DNA of 64,000 nt from JBMORL01 sp049322335 (lineage in GTDB: Bacteria; Bacteroidota; Bacteroidia; Flavobacteriales_D; UBA2798), in the NCBI GenBank assembly GCA_049322335.1, contig JBMORL010000095.1, positions 16,889 to 80,888 on the forward strand, in the 5' to 3' direction. Below are positions 47,713 through 56,347 of this stretch, in pieces. A program made the position numbers and the translations under genes. The notes under the pieces are model-generated. The model saw only the letters and a program-made list of their open reading frames with translations. It did no database searches and was not told the DNA's origin. Numbering within the stretch: position 1 is the first letter of the stretch; every line of letters starts with the position of its first letter.

Positions 47713-47727
47713 TGGGAAAAAATGGGA
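47713..47727 (+). promoter_or_regulatory. Candidate second MraZ site, opposite orientation
   Basis: TGGGA at 47713 and again at 47723, a 10-base period on the plus strand, in front of the divergent alpha/beta hydrolase. Two units only, so this is tentative. Confidence 0.4.
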
Positions 47728-47797
47728 GAAACTTATCAACCTAATCCACAAAAGGGTGTTAAAACCTGTATAACTCCCATTTTCACATTGCCTTGAA

Positions 47798-48589
47798 ATG
47801 GTTATTTTTGAGGATAATTTTCAAGGAATGAGTGCTATTGTCAGGCAAAAAGGTGAATACAACTACATTGAGGAAGGACAAGGAAAACCGCTGATTTTAT
47901 TACATGGATTATTCGGGGGACTTAGCAATTTCACTGATGTAATAGAGCGTTTTAAAGGGAACTACCGGGTGATCATCCCACAGCTTCCTATCTATACTAT
48001 GCCGGTGTTAACTACAGGAGTTGGTTCCCTGGCCAAATTTGTTGAGGGTTTTATGAGGGAAATGGATATCCCAAAAGCTATTTTATTGGGCAATTCACTG
48101 GGAGGCCACGTTTCACTCGTGTTTAGCAAAAATAACCCCGAAATGGTTGAAAGACTGATTCTTACAGGGAGTTCGGGTTTATATGAAAATGCTTTCGGAG
48201 GTTCCACTCCACGCAGGGGCGACAGGGAATATATCCGCCAAAAAGTACTGATCACTTTTTACGATCCCAACCAGGTAACGGACGCTTTGGTAGATGAATG
48301 TTTTGATACGATTAACGACAAAGGAAAACTTCTTCGGGTATTGGCACTGGCCAAATCAGCTATCCGTCATAATATGGCCGATGATCTGCCCGCACTGAAA
48401 ATGAAAACCTGCCTGATCTGGGGAAAAAACGACAAGATTACTCCTCCTGAAGTAGCTGAAGAATTCAATAAACTGATGCCCAACTCTGAATTATTCTGGA
48501 TTGATAAATGCGGGCATGCACCCATGATGGAGCAACCGGCAGAATTCAACAATATCCTGGCGGCATGGTTAGCGAAAACTGAACAATAA
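47798..48589 (+). CDS. Alpha/beta hydrolase
   Basis: 263 residues (or 253 from the ATG at 47828, MSAIVRQKG). Oxyanion segment LLHGLFGG, the nucleophile elbow LLGNSLGGHVSL, Asp in LIWGKNDKITPPE and His in KCGHAPMM complete the catalytic triad. Substrate unknown. It is divergent from mraZ and sits 11 bases before engB, an arrangement seen near dcw clusters of Bacteroidota. Confidence 0.92.
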   Translation: MVIFEDNFQGMSAIVRQKGEYNYIEEGQGKPLILLHGLFGGLSNFTDVIERFKGNYRVIIPQLPIYTMPVLTTGVGSLAKFVEGFMREMDIPKAILLGNSLGGHVSLVFSKNNPEMVERLILTGSSGLYENAFGGSTPRRGDREYIRQKVLITFYDPNQVTDALVDECFDTINDKGKLLRVLALAKSAIRHNMADDLPALKMKTCLIWGKNDKITPPEVAEEFNKLMPNSELFWIDKCGHAPMMEQPAEFNNILAAWLAKTEQ

Positions 48590-48600
48590 TCCGTTCGGTG

Positions 48601-49215
48601 ATGGAAATAAAAACCGCTTCTTTTGTTTCGAGTTTTACCTCGCTTAAAAAACTTCCGCGTCCCGATAAACCCGAATATGCTTTTATCGGGCGTTCGAATG
48701 TAGGAAAATCATCGCTTATCAATTACCTGTGCGGAAGAAACAAATTAGCAAAAGTTTCTTCCACTCCCGGGAAAACACAAACCATCAATCACTTTATTAT
48801 CAACGAAAAATGGTATCTCGTGGATCTTCCGGGATATGGTTATGCAAAAGTGTCGAGGGAAAAAAGGGAATTATGGAGCGGATTTATTAAAGATTACCTG
48901 ATGAAAAGGGATAATCTCGTTTGCACTTTTGTATTGGCAGATGCGCGGCATAAACCCCTGGAAAATGATATCGAATTTATGTACAAAATGGGTGCTAACG
49001 GCATACCCTTTGCTATAGTTTTTACCAAGGCCGATAAACTGAAACCGAAAGACCTTGAATCTAATCTTGAAGAGTATAAAAAAGAACTGAAAAAATACTG
49101 GTCGCCATTACCCGAACTGTTTGTTACCTCATCTGAAAAGAAAAAAGGCAAAGAAGAAATCCTTGCCTTTATAGGAAAATACAATGGTTCATTTACCCAG
49201 AAGGGGCGTCAATAA
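48601..49215 (+). CDS. engB: Ribosome-biogenesis GTPase EngB/YsxC
   Basis: 204 residues from the ATG at 48601 (a GTG one codon earlier is possible). G1 motif GRSNVGKSSLIN, G3 DLPGYGYAK, G4 FTKADKL and a late TSSEKKKGKEEI G5-like segment identify the TrmE-Era-EngB family. It assists large-subunit ribosome assembly. The 3' end overlaps the convergent gldC by 23 bases. Confidence 0.96.
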   Translation: MEIKTASFVSSFTSLKKLPRPDKPEYAFIGRSNVGKSSLINYLCGRNKLAKVSSTPGKTQTINHFIINEKWYLVDLPGYGYAKVSREKRELWSGFIKDYLMKRDNLVCTFVLADARHKPLENDIEFMYKMGANGIPFAIVFTKADKLKPKDLESNLEEYKKELKKYWSPLPELFVTSSEKKKGKEEILAFIGKYNGSFTQKGRQ

Positions 49216-49540
49216 GTTTCATTTTCTCTGCAAAATAGTAGCAGAAATCACGGATGTCGTTGCTTATTTTTTCTTCGCCTGTGGCACGTTCAAACGTATC
49301 GGCCATAGTGAGCATCGACTGGTGAAAAAACTGTTTCATTTCATCGGTGGTCATTTCCTTATTCCAGAGGTCGATGCGCAGGGTGTTTTTTTCCTGCCCG
49401 TCCCACAATGAAAGCATCAGTGCTTTACACAACTGGTCATTCATACCGGCTTCATTGGCGGTCCATTTTATTTCTACCGGAACATTATTTTCATCCAGTT
49501 TTACTTTAATGGTTATTTCAGAGTTTTTGTGAACAGACAT
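49193..49540 (-). CDS. gldC: Gliding motility protein GldC
   Basis: 115 residues, no signal peptide. The whole chain follows the GldC pattern: SEITIKVKLDENNVPVEIKW, then KALMLSLWDGQEKNTLRIDLW, NKEMTTDEMKQFFHQ, and a helical end. It is a cytosolic protein required for full gliding in Flavobacteriia, likely helping GldB. Its ATG shares one base with the gldB stop, so the pair is coupled. Confidence 0.95.
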   Translation of the reverse strand: MSVHKNSEITIKVKLDENNVPVEIKWTANEAGMNDQLCKALMLSLWDGQEKNTLRIDLWNKEMTTDEMKQFFHQSMLTMADTFERATGEEKISNDIRDFCYYFAEKMKLIDAPSG

Positions 49541-50562
49541 TATTTTTCGGGTTTATAGGATTTAAGAATTTTTCTTGCATTTTTTTCATTGGCCAGATCG
49601 GGAAGTTTAAGGCCGGGGTGTTCTTCCATATAAGCTCTCACCATCTGCCATCCCAGCCATGCCCCTGTGCGCGGAGGAGAATCCTGCGGCAAACCACTGG
49701 TAAAAGGTGCTTCAGTAAGAAAAGGCTCAATATCTCTCTGCTCCTTTGTATACAACAATTCACGGTCTACCACATCTTTCCAGATATTCATTTCGTTATC
49801 GTAGCACCATTTAAGCTGTTCTTTGGTATAACGGATTTTAAGGTGGTCTTCTTTACCGGGAAAAAATGCATCCAGCGCATACAGAATTTTTCCCTCTCTT
49901 ACCACCTGGTGTAAAAAATCATTCTCTTCGGTTTCGGGTAAAAAGTGCATGGCAAACCATCCGCGCATTACATCAATGGCAATGTATTCTTCCAGCATTT
50001 TATCTTTAATAAACTGCGGAATGGCTTCATTTGAAATTTGCTTTACAATACGGTTTTCGGGACCCAGATACATATCAAGACCAATACCAATACAGCTATC
50101 GGTAGTGAACACCCCGAAATTGAACACCGAATTATAGGCCACAAATTTGGGCACTTTTGCTTTTGGGTAATAATAAATAAGGTGCTTAAACGCATCGCTT
50201 ATTTCAGCTTCGATGTCTGACAGGTTGGGATATTTTTTCTGAATATCTTCATATACCTGCCGCATCACTTCATCGGAAGTAAATTTTTCAAGTGTCACAT
50301 CAATCAGCGAATCGTAAGGCGAGCCACCCCTGAGCATCACCGAAATATAGGCTTCCCAAAGCTCTCCGTATTCATCCAGGCACTGTTGGTTGAGGTTTTT
50401 AAGTCCTTCAAAACGCGATTCAAACAGTTTTTTGTCGAGACGGACTATTTTTACATCCGCTTCTATATCCGAAACATCCACCTCCAGCGGGTTGCCGGAG
50501 CATCCCACAAGAAAGAGTAAGGCTGTAACAACCAATAAATTAAAGTATCTTTTAAGCGTCAT
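49540..50562 (-). CDS. gldB: Gliding motility lipoprotein GldB
   Basis: 340 residues. Lipoprotein signal with Cys21 (LLFLVGC). The mature part carries the GldB hallmarks: VKIVRLDKKLFESRF, FNFGVFTTDSCIGIGLDMYLGP, and a C-terminal ERDIEPFLTEAPFTSGLP-DSPPRTGAWLGWQMVRAYM stretch. GldB is needed for gliding and for T9SS function in Flavobacterium. It is next to gldC. Confidence 0.95.
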   Translation of the reverse strand: MTLKRYFNLLVVTALLFLVGCSGNPLEVDVSDIEADVKIVRLDKKLFESRFEGLKNLNQQCLDEYGELWEAYISVMLRGGSPYDSLIDVTLEKFTSDEVMRQVYEDIQKKYPNLSDIEAEISDAFKHLIYYYPKAKVPKFVAYNSVFNFGVFTTDSCIGIGLDMYLGPENRIVKQISNEAIPQFIKDKMLEEYIAIDVMRGWFAMHFLPETEENDFLHQVVREGKILYALDAFFPGKEDHLKIRYTKEQLKWCYDNEMNIWKDVVDRELLYTKEQRDIEPFLTEAPFTSGLPQDSPPRTGAWLGWQMVRAYMEEHPGLKLPDLANEKNARKILKSYKPEK

Positions 50563-50669
50563 TTGGCAAAAAAGTTTTATACTTGCATCACAAAACTTTT
50601 CAAAAGTATGAAATAAGCGGCTTGGGCTTGATTATTGCATACGGAATTGACAACCAAAAAAACAGACAA

Positions 50670-51506
50670 ATGAAAAAATTATTACTGGGCTTAACAGCTT
50701 TACTGAGTGTACAAACCGCTTTTTCGCAGGATGGCGGATCAGGTGGTTTTGATAAAAAATTCCGTTTCGGATTGAGAATCGATCCGGCTCTTTGCTGGTA
50801 TACCCCCGACAACCAGAAAAAATTTGAAAACGGTGGTATGGGCGTTGGATTTACCTGGGGCCTGCATACCGAATTCAAACTCTCTGATGTAGTTTCATTT
50901 TACATTGCTCCCGGAATGCAATACGACCGCGGAAAGATCAATTACCTTCCACAAGGACTTTCCACAGCCGACTCTACCTATTACCTCATCAATAAAGATG
51001 ACGAAATCATTGCTTTCCCCAATGATTCAGCCACTTTTCCTGCAGGTAATTCTATTTTCCGCCTTAAAACAAGACAGTTCAAAGGATCTTATGTAAATAT
51101 TTCTACCGGGTTAAAAATGCACACCAAAGAAATTGGCGCCATGCGTTACTACGGCCAATTTGGATTGAACATTGGTATTAAGGTGAAAGTTAAGGCCAAT
51201 GACGAGGGTGATATTTCTACCGATGGTGCCACTTATTCTTCTTCTACAAAAGAAGATGTAATCATCAACAGCGAATTACAGCCTTTGAAACTTGGATTGA
51301 ATATAGGTGCCGGTTTGGAATTTAATATTTCAGGAAGCACCTGCATGATGGCCGGGCTTTCCTACAATCATGGTTTTTCGAATGTCATCACCAAAGAATC
51401 CGATTACCTGAGAACTACAAAAGACAGCAACCCGTTTTTACTTGAAACCATTTCACAAAAAGCTTCAGCGCGTAACCTGATGCTTACTATCGGAATAATT
51501 TTCTAA
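50670..51506 (+). CDS. Outer membrane beta-barrel protein (PorT-like)
   Basis: 278 residues from the ATG at 50670, which opens a signal peptide (MKKLLLGLTALLSVQTAFSQ). The mature protein has FRFGLRIDPALCWYTPDN followed by alternating strands typical of an 8- to 10-strand barrel, and ends with LMLTIGIIF, an aromatic-terminated final strand. PorT-family proteins assist T9SS. The family match is loose. Neighbours are gldB and nadE. Confidence 0.82.
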   Translation: MKKLLLGLTALLSVQTAFSQDGGSGGFDKKFRFGLRIDPALCWYTPDNQKKFENGGMGVGFTWGLHTEFKLSDVVSFYIAPGMQYDRGKINYLPQGLSTADSTYYLINKDDEIIAFPNDSATFPAGNSIFRLKTRQFKGSYVNISTGLKMHTKEIGAMRYYGQFGLNIGIKVKVKANDEGDISTDGATYSSSTKEDVIINSELQPLKLGLNIGAGLEFNISGSTCMMAGLSYNHGFSNVITKESDYLRTTKDSNPFLLETISQKASARNLMLTIGIIF

Positions 51507-51525
51507 ACGGATCGAAAAAAAATTC

Positions 51526-51561
51526 AATCCTCTCCTGTTCATGCGGGAGAGGATTTTTTTT
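51526..51561 (+). terminator. Terminator between the barrel gene and nadE
   Basis: AATCCTCTCC pairs with GGAGAGGATT around a 9-base loop, followed by a run of eight T. It lies within 8 bases of the nadE start, so nadE needs its own promoter or a read-through. Confidence 0.88.
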
Positions 51562-51566
51562 CAAAA

Positions 51567-52367
51567 ATGAATTCAGAAAAAATAGCAGTATTCATCACCG
51601 CCTGGCTGAAAGATTATTCCAACCGTTCGAAAACCAGCGGATTTGTGGTAGGCATTTCCGGTGGAATTGATTCTGCTGTTACTTCCACCCTTTGTGCGGA
51701 AACCGGAAAAAAAGTGATCTGCGTAAATATGCCCATTCACCAGAAAAAAGACGAATATGAAAGAGGGAATGAACATATTGAATGGCTGATGAAAAAATAC
51801 CCGGGCGTATCTAAAACAGAAACACAGCTTACTGATACTTTTGAAACGATGCGAAAAGCATTTCCTGCTGATGTTGCGCAACACTGGCTTTCGATGGCCA
51901 ATACCCGTGCACGATTACGCATGGCCACATTATATGCCATTGCGCAAACCCACAGCCTGTTAGTTGCCGGAACCGGAAATAAAGTGGAAGACTTTGGCGT
52001 AGGTTTTTTTACCAAATACGGTGATGGTGGCGTTGACCTTAGTCCCATTGCCGATATTACCAAAACCCAGGTGTTTGAGCTGGGAAACTATTTTGGCATT
52101 ACATCCAAAATACAAAACGCCAAGCCTACCGATGGCCTGTGGGAAGACGGCCGCAGTGATGAAGACCAGATAGGGGCAACTTATCCCGAACTGGAATGGG
52201 CCATGAATCATATCGAAGCATTGAAAACAGAAAATGAACAATTGTTATTACAGGATCTTACCGAAAGACAAAAAGAAGTGATAAAAATTTATTTCCGTTT
52301 TCATAATGCCAACCTGCATAAAATGGTGGCCATACCCGTATGTAAAATTCCGAAGGAGTTTTTCTGA
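51567..52367 (+). CDS. nadE: NAD synthetase (ammonia-dependent type)
   Basis: 266 residues. P-loop-like GISGGIDSAVTSTLCAETG at residues 29-47, FGVGFFTKYGDGGVDLSPIAD near 145-165 and TDGLWEDGRSDEDQIGATYPELE (mid-late) identify NadE. There is no glutaminase domain, so it uses free ammonia (or a separate donor) to form NAD from deamido-NAD. A degraded GIY-YIG fragment begins within 10 bases of its stop codon. Confidence 0.96.
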   Translation: MNSEKIAVFITAWLKDYSNRSKTSGFVVGISGGIDSAVTSTLCAETGKKVICVNMPIHQKKDEYERGNEHIEWLMKKYPGVSKTETQLTDTFETMRKAFPADVAQHWLSMANTRARLRMATLYAIAQTHSLLVAGTGNKVEDFGVGFFTKYGDGGVDLSPIADITKTQVFELGNYFGITSKIQNAKPTDGLWEDGRSDEDQIGATYPELEWAMNHIEALKTENEQLLLQDLTERQKEVIKIYFRFHNANLHKMVAIPVCKIPKEFF

Positions 52368-52375
52368 AGTTTTTC

Positions 52376-52546
52376 TTACACGGGCTATGGACTATTTCTG
52401 CTGTCTTTACCTGTAAATCTATAGAAGTTGCTTCATGGTGTGAACAGTATATCAAACAACAGAAATCACGTGCCTTTATTGAATCTGTTTTGCTTAATCC
52501 TGATTCTGTTCATCCTTTGCTCTCCAATCTCATCCGACTTGCTTAA
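52376..52546 (+). pseudogene. GIY-YIG nuclease C-terminal remnant
   Basis: From TGG at 52388 to TAA at 52546 the reading is WTISAVFTCKSIEVASWCEQ onward to LLSNLIRLA, almost the same as the C-terminal half of the intact gene at 61769-62053 (WTISAVFRCKSIEIASWCEQ). The N-terminal half and start are missing. It abuts nadE. Confidence 0.85.
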
Positions 52547-52551
52547 ACCCA

Positions 52552-52598
52552 TTTACCGTTAGCAACATCATTTAGTATATTCAAAATAGAACGTGCTG
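52552..52598. repeat. GIY-YIG upstream repeat, orphan copy
   Basis: About 40 bases (TTAGCAACATCATTTAGTAT and the next 20) match the region directly upstream of the GIY-YIG gene at 61729-61769 and a third copy at 62076-62122. Here no coding part follows. Confidence 0.8.
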
Positions 52599-52624
52599 GG
52601 ATAATTTGGGATGGTACTCTCTTT

Positions 52625-52987
52625 TCAATGAACTGAATGGGAAATTTCTACAATAATTCCATCTTTTACATGGAAAGTCAGTTCATTAGTATTTGAACAG
52701 TCTAAAGGATAATGATAAAAACGATAACCACCCTTATCCTTATGAAAAAGATCAGGTTTACCCATAACGGTATTTAAAACATTTTTTGAACACCCCTTAA
52801 AATAATCATATTTAAATAAAGTATCCATTAGCATTGGCCAACCCTCACAACCTTTTTTTCCTTCCCAAAATTCTTTATAAGCTGTTTTATTTACTACGCA
52901 TGCAGAAGGATTATTTCTTGTTTGCTTACAAGATAATATCATCATAGATAGCAAAAAACATGATAAAATAAGAAGAAATGTTTTCAT
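52625..52987 (-). CDS. Small lipoprotein, candidate immunity protein
   Basis: 120 residues with a lipoprotein signal ending LLSMMILSC at Cys20. Four or five further cysteines in the mature part (ACVVN, KKGCEGW, FKGCSK, LDCSNT). Starts 9 bases after the stop of an Rhs toxin tip on the same strand, the usual place for the matching immunity gene. The family is not recognised; the immunity role rests on position. Confidence 0.65.
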   Translation of the reverse strand: MKTFLLILSCFLLSMMILSCKQTRNNPSACVVNKTAYKEFWEGKKGCEGWPMLMDTLFKYDYFKGCSKNVLNTVMGKPDLFHKDKGGYRFYHYPLDCSNTNELTFHVKDGIIVEISHSVH

Positions 52988-52996
52988 AAGTGTGTT

Positions 52997-54175
52997 TTAT
53001 TTCCCCTTTAAGAGGTTTTTATAAGCAGCTTTTTTTGCAGAGTTATTTGGGTCTCCACTGAAATTAGTTGCAGCATCTTTCAGAGGTATTGAGTTCTTGT
53101 CAAATAACCAATAATCCAATGTACCTATATGTCCCCTGTTATGTGTATCCCAGGTTACACTTCCCATGATTTGGTTTATATTGTTTTGTGTTACAACAGC
53201 ACCAGGAAGTTTTTCAACAATGTCTCCAGGTTGCGCATAACAATGATCACAAGGAACTTTTCCACTGTATACAAATAAAGCATGATGAATTTCATGAGAT
53301 CCTGTTTTATTTCCAATCAAATCATCAGGTCTTGTTACGAGTCCACCAGATGAAGATGGATTTGTAACTGTTGTAGTAAAAAATCCAGAATTGGACGGAA
53401 CTGAAGCAGAAGTACCATGACCGGTTGATGTAGGAACTAATTCCCAACGTGACCGATTACGTAAAGTATGATTATATTCCCCCGCATCTTTCTCCAATCG
53501 TATTAAATTAATCTGGTAAGGAGCATCAACATTAATTCCATCCCGATAACCTCCTTCATTTGTTGCTATACTGAACGCTTGATCCATAGTTGCGTAATGT
53601 CCTTTTATACTAAACTCAATAAGATATGTACCTGCATTTTCGCCACCTGTTATTGTATAAGATCCCTTTCCACAACCACCATCAATATTGTTATAATCAT
53701 TTTCTATTGAAGTTGCCAACTCTGAAAAATAACCGGGGTTTGTTGCCTTTAAACGATCAGCTTCTTCACCATAAAAATACAAGTCCATTGTAACAGTTAT
53801 AGTGCCGTCATAGGTAGATGTTGTTTCATCTCCGTTATCAACAGTAGTTTGTTCCTTCTTTATACTTACATCACCAGTTTGGCCTGTTGGATCGTTGAAG
53901 TAAACAGGGTTGTTGTTAAACGTAGCATACCTACTTTGTGAAGGCATAATGATGGGATCCTGATTCCACCTGCGCCCTAACCGTGAGTCGTACATCCAGT
54001 ATTCAGCAGATGAGTGGGAGTTGGAACCTGTGATTTCCGGTTCAACTTCCTGTCCGTTTATGCCTGTAAACCTGTAAGATTCTCCCCCATTTCTACCCGG
54101 CATTTGTTGTCCGAAGGGATAATAATCACTGTAACTAACTACCTCCGTATTGCCGTAATCAAATCCTGCTTTCAT
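52997..54175 (-). CDS. Rhs C-terminal tip with HEXXH toxin domain (N-terminally truncated)
   Basis: 392 residues. The first 90 are the end of an Rhs shell (YSDYYPFGQQMPGRN, YDSRLGRRWNQDPI, FNNNPVYFNDPTG). The remaining 300 form a separate domain that contains HEIHH at 294-298, matching the HEXXH zinc-protease pattern, followed by a CDHC pair about 11 residues later. No signal peptide or upstream shell is present, so this is an orphan tip. A protease-type toxin is inferred. The lipoprotein gene follows after 9 bases. Confidence 0.85.
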   Translation of the reverse strand: MKAGFDYGNTEVVSYSDYYPFGQQMPGRNGGESYRFTGINGQEVEPEITGSNSHSSAEYWMYDSRLGRRWNQDPIIMPSQSRYATFNNNPVYFNDPTGQTGDVSIKKEQTTVDNGDETTSTYDGTITVTMDLYFYGEEADRLKATNPGYFSELATSIENDYNNIDGGCGKGSYTITGGENAGTYLIEFSIKGHYATMDQAFSIATNEGGYRDGINVDAPYQINLIRLEKDAGEYNHTLRNRSRWELVPTSTGHGTSASVPSNSGFFTTTVTNPSSSGGLVTRPDDLIGNKTGSHEIHHALFVYSGKVPCDHCYAQPGDIVEKLPGAVVTQNNINQIMGSVTWDTHNRGHIGTLDYWLFDKNSIPLKDAATNFSGDPNNSAKKAAYKNLLKGK

Positions 54176-54247
54176 CTTAACTCATTCATTCACAAAACTG
54201 TTTAGTGCATCGTAGTTGGTTTATCTTGTGACATTTGAAACACTACC

Positions 54248-54646
54248 CTACTTTATGGTTAGATGAACTAGTGCGGCAGAGAAAAATGCTAATAAAAAGG
54301 ATAATGTTAATATAGCTTGCGATAAAATAAGGTCAAAAACATTTCCCTTTCGCCCAGCTTTTTCTTTTACTTCGGAGGTTAGGAATTTATCACTTGTAAA
54401 ATGAAAAAAGGAAATCAAGTAAATAAAAAATAAAGTGATAACGTATGCAGAATTAATAAAGCCAAGTGGTATTTTTATATTAAACAAAATACATAATAAC
54501 GCTATTAATGAAAAGAGACCCCCGGTTAACAAAAACGTTATTGTTAATGAAAAAGACCAAACAGCTGAGAACAGTGACCATTTAACACCACTTGTTCCAC
54601 CCAAGCGATTAATAAGAAATATCCATGAAATAATTTTTCTAAACAT
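54248..54646 (-). CDS. Polytopic membrane protein, candidate immunity protein
   Basis: 132 residues from ATG 54646. Four membrane helices (for example LFSAVWSFSLTITFLLTGGL, NSAYVITLFFIYLISFFHF and AILTLSFLLAFFSAALVHL) with a short charged loop. It starts 13 bases after the Rhs tip whose C-terminal domain is itself hydrophobic, so it is a fair immunity candidate for a membrane-acting toxin. No family is recognised. Confidence 0.65.
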   Translation of the reverse strand: MFRKIISWIFLINRLGGTSGVKWSLFSAVWSFSLTITFLLTGGLFSLIALLCILFNIKIPLGFINSAYVITLFFIYLISFFHFTSDKFLTSEVKEKAGRKGNVFDLILSQAILTLSFLLAFFSAALVHLTIK

Positions 54647-54659
54647 CGTTATTCTCTTT

Positions 54660-55889
54660 TTATCTGCCAATCCGGGTAGCATCTGCTGGGGTTTCCTTTT
54701 TCATTTGCTTTATAATTTGATCAGACTCGTAAGTTGGTTGTACAGGCGGCAAAGACATTAGATACCATATTCCCTTCAATGCAAAATATGCAATACCACC
54801 AGCCATTGCGTACGGATTTCCTGATAATACAGCTCTTTCAGCAACCATATCCCCGGTCATCTCTGCAGCAGCTGTACTATTTTCAACTGTTATCCCATTT
54901 TTGGAAACATCCTGTAAGATTAAAGCTCCTTCATAAAGATCAACAAGACCGGTACCTAAAGATATTGTTCTCATTACATAGCTTGTGGATTTTGATACTG
55001 AAGCAGCATTATCTATATAATTACCCGCCTTATCATATACAGGTCTTTGTTTTCCGTTACTATCGTAGTATTCATTTTTGGTTGTCCCGTTGTTTAATTT
55101 ATAATCAGCACCCTCTTTAACAGGATCAAGTTTTTTAAATGTGGCAACTGGTGCTGTATGAATCATTTCATCAATTTTTTCTGCAGCAGGATCATTACTA
55201 CCAGCTGAGGGTTGACTTCGAGATTCTTTATACTCACCAATAGTCATTATCTTAGATTCATTGGGAATTACTCCGGTTGCTTGCAGTTCTTCAGCGGTCA
55301 ATAAACCAAGCTCATTTTTGAGCTCGTCTTTTATTGGGCCTGTATGTACTACCGATCCATCAGCGGCATAAAAAGATTCCAATCCCTCCAACTCTATAAA
55401 AGCAATAGTACTGTTCTCACTGAACGCATAAGTAGAATTGTATGGATAATCATGTCTCAACGGATCCACACTCCAAAACCTCACCAACCTGCTATCACTC
55501 ATCCTGTACTCAAAAGCATAATGGCTTTGTGTGTTGGAAATCTCATCATCATGGATTTGCCCTTGGTAAGCTGCTACGTACCCTTGAGAAACATCATTTC
55601 TACCGGGCATAAGCATTCCTCCGGGATAATAATCACTATACACATCCACATCTGCTATGAAATAATCTATATATCCATCTGCTGCTGTTGATCTTTCTTC
55701 ATCTCCTCCTGCACCTACATATACATACTGGCCTGTTTTGGTGTCGAAATCATACCAGTTGTTGGTACCTGCTGCATAATCATATACATCCACGGGAATC
55801 TTCCTGTCTGATATAACGGCCATGACATTGCCTAAGTGGTTGGTTACCTCCAGTTGTTTTTTTCCTGTTATGCGTTTGTACAGTTCCAT
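54660..55889 (-). CDS. Rhs C-terminal tip with hydrophobic toxin domain
   Basis: About 409 residues from the ATG at 55889, which overlaps the stop of the gene ahead (TGATG). The first 150 are Rhs shell (VTNHLGNVMAVISDRKIPVD, YVYVGAGGDEERSTAADGYI, RMSDSRLVRFWSVDPL). The last 250 are charged (EEKIDEM, KEGADYKL) and then strongly hydrophobic (YVMRTISLGTGLVDLYEGAL, GIAYFALKGIWYLMSLP). A pore-like or membrane-acting domain is inferred. Bases 55621-55841 repeat bases 63664-63884 with one difference. Confidence 0.85.
   Translation of the reverse strand: MELYKRITGKKQLEVTNHLGNVMAVISDRKIPVDVYDYAAGTNNWYDFDTKTGQYVYVGAGGDEERSTAADGYIDYFIADVDVYSDYYPGGMLMPGRNDVSQGYVAAYQGQIHDDEISNTQSHYAFEYRMSDSRLVRFWSVDPLRHDYPYNSTYAFSENSTIAFIELEGLESFYAADGSVVHTGPIKDELKNELGLLTAEELQATGVIPNESKIMTIGEYKESRSQPSAGSNDPAAEKIDEMIHTAPVATFKKLDPVKEGADYKLNNGTTKNEYYDSNGKQRPVYDKAGNYIDNAASVSKSTSYVMRTISLGTGLVDLYEGALILQDVSKNGITVENSTAAAEMTGDMVAERAVLSGNPYAMAGGIAYFALKGIWYLMSLPPVQPTYESDQIIKQMKKETPADATRIGR
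55621..55841. repeat. 221-bp Rhs shell repeat, copy A
   Basis: Same as 63664-63884 over 221 bases with a single visible substitution (CACGGG against CACCGG). Both ends of the match coincide with the join to unlike sequence. Confidence 0.92.
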
Positions 55890-56347
55890 CAATTATCCAA
55901 TATTGATTCTGAGTTTTTTTTCTTTAACTCATTAATATTTACTGTTACCCAAATTAATGAAAACAATGATCCATAGAAAACATAAAAAGATAGATAGCGT
56001 AAAAATGCATCAGCAATTGTACCAGGGTAATTCATTTCCATATATATGTACCCGAAATTAACTATTGAAACAGCATTTAAATAACATGACACAACGCTAA
56101 ATGAAAATACCATACCAATGATCCGCAACCGCATGTTCTTCCTAACTAAAAAGTACTTATCTATAACAAATACTATCAGAACTGATGAAATCACAAAATT
56201 TATTAATACAGTACCAAGTTCAATAAACACATCCTTCCATAAGTAAAAATTAGCAACAAATCCATTCGCATATATGGCGTTATAAATTCCAAGAAGTACT
56301 TGAACTATCAAAAAAATGAAAACATGTCGTAGTTTTTTTATATCCAT
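55889..56347 (-). CDS. Polytopic membrane protein in the Rhs island
   Basis: 152 residues, four membrane helices (HVFIFLIVQVLLGIYNAIYA, GTVLINFVISSVLIVFVIDK, IIGMVFSFSVVSCYLNAVSI, SFYVFYGSLFSLIWVTVNIN). Not recognised. It starts directly at the stop of the lipoprotein gene ahead and its stop overlaps the next Rhs start. It may be an immunity gene of a lost or preceding toxin cassette. Confidence 0.6.
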   Translation of the reverse strand: MDIKKLRHVFIFLIVQVLLGIYNAIYANGFVANFYLWKDVFIELGTVLINFVISSVLIVFVIDKYFLVRKNMRLRIIGMVFSFSVVSCYLNAVSIVNFGYIYMEMNYPGTIADAFLRYLSFYVFYGSLFSLIWVTVNINELKKKNSESILDN

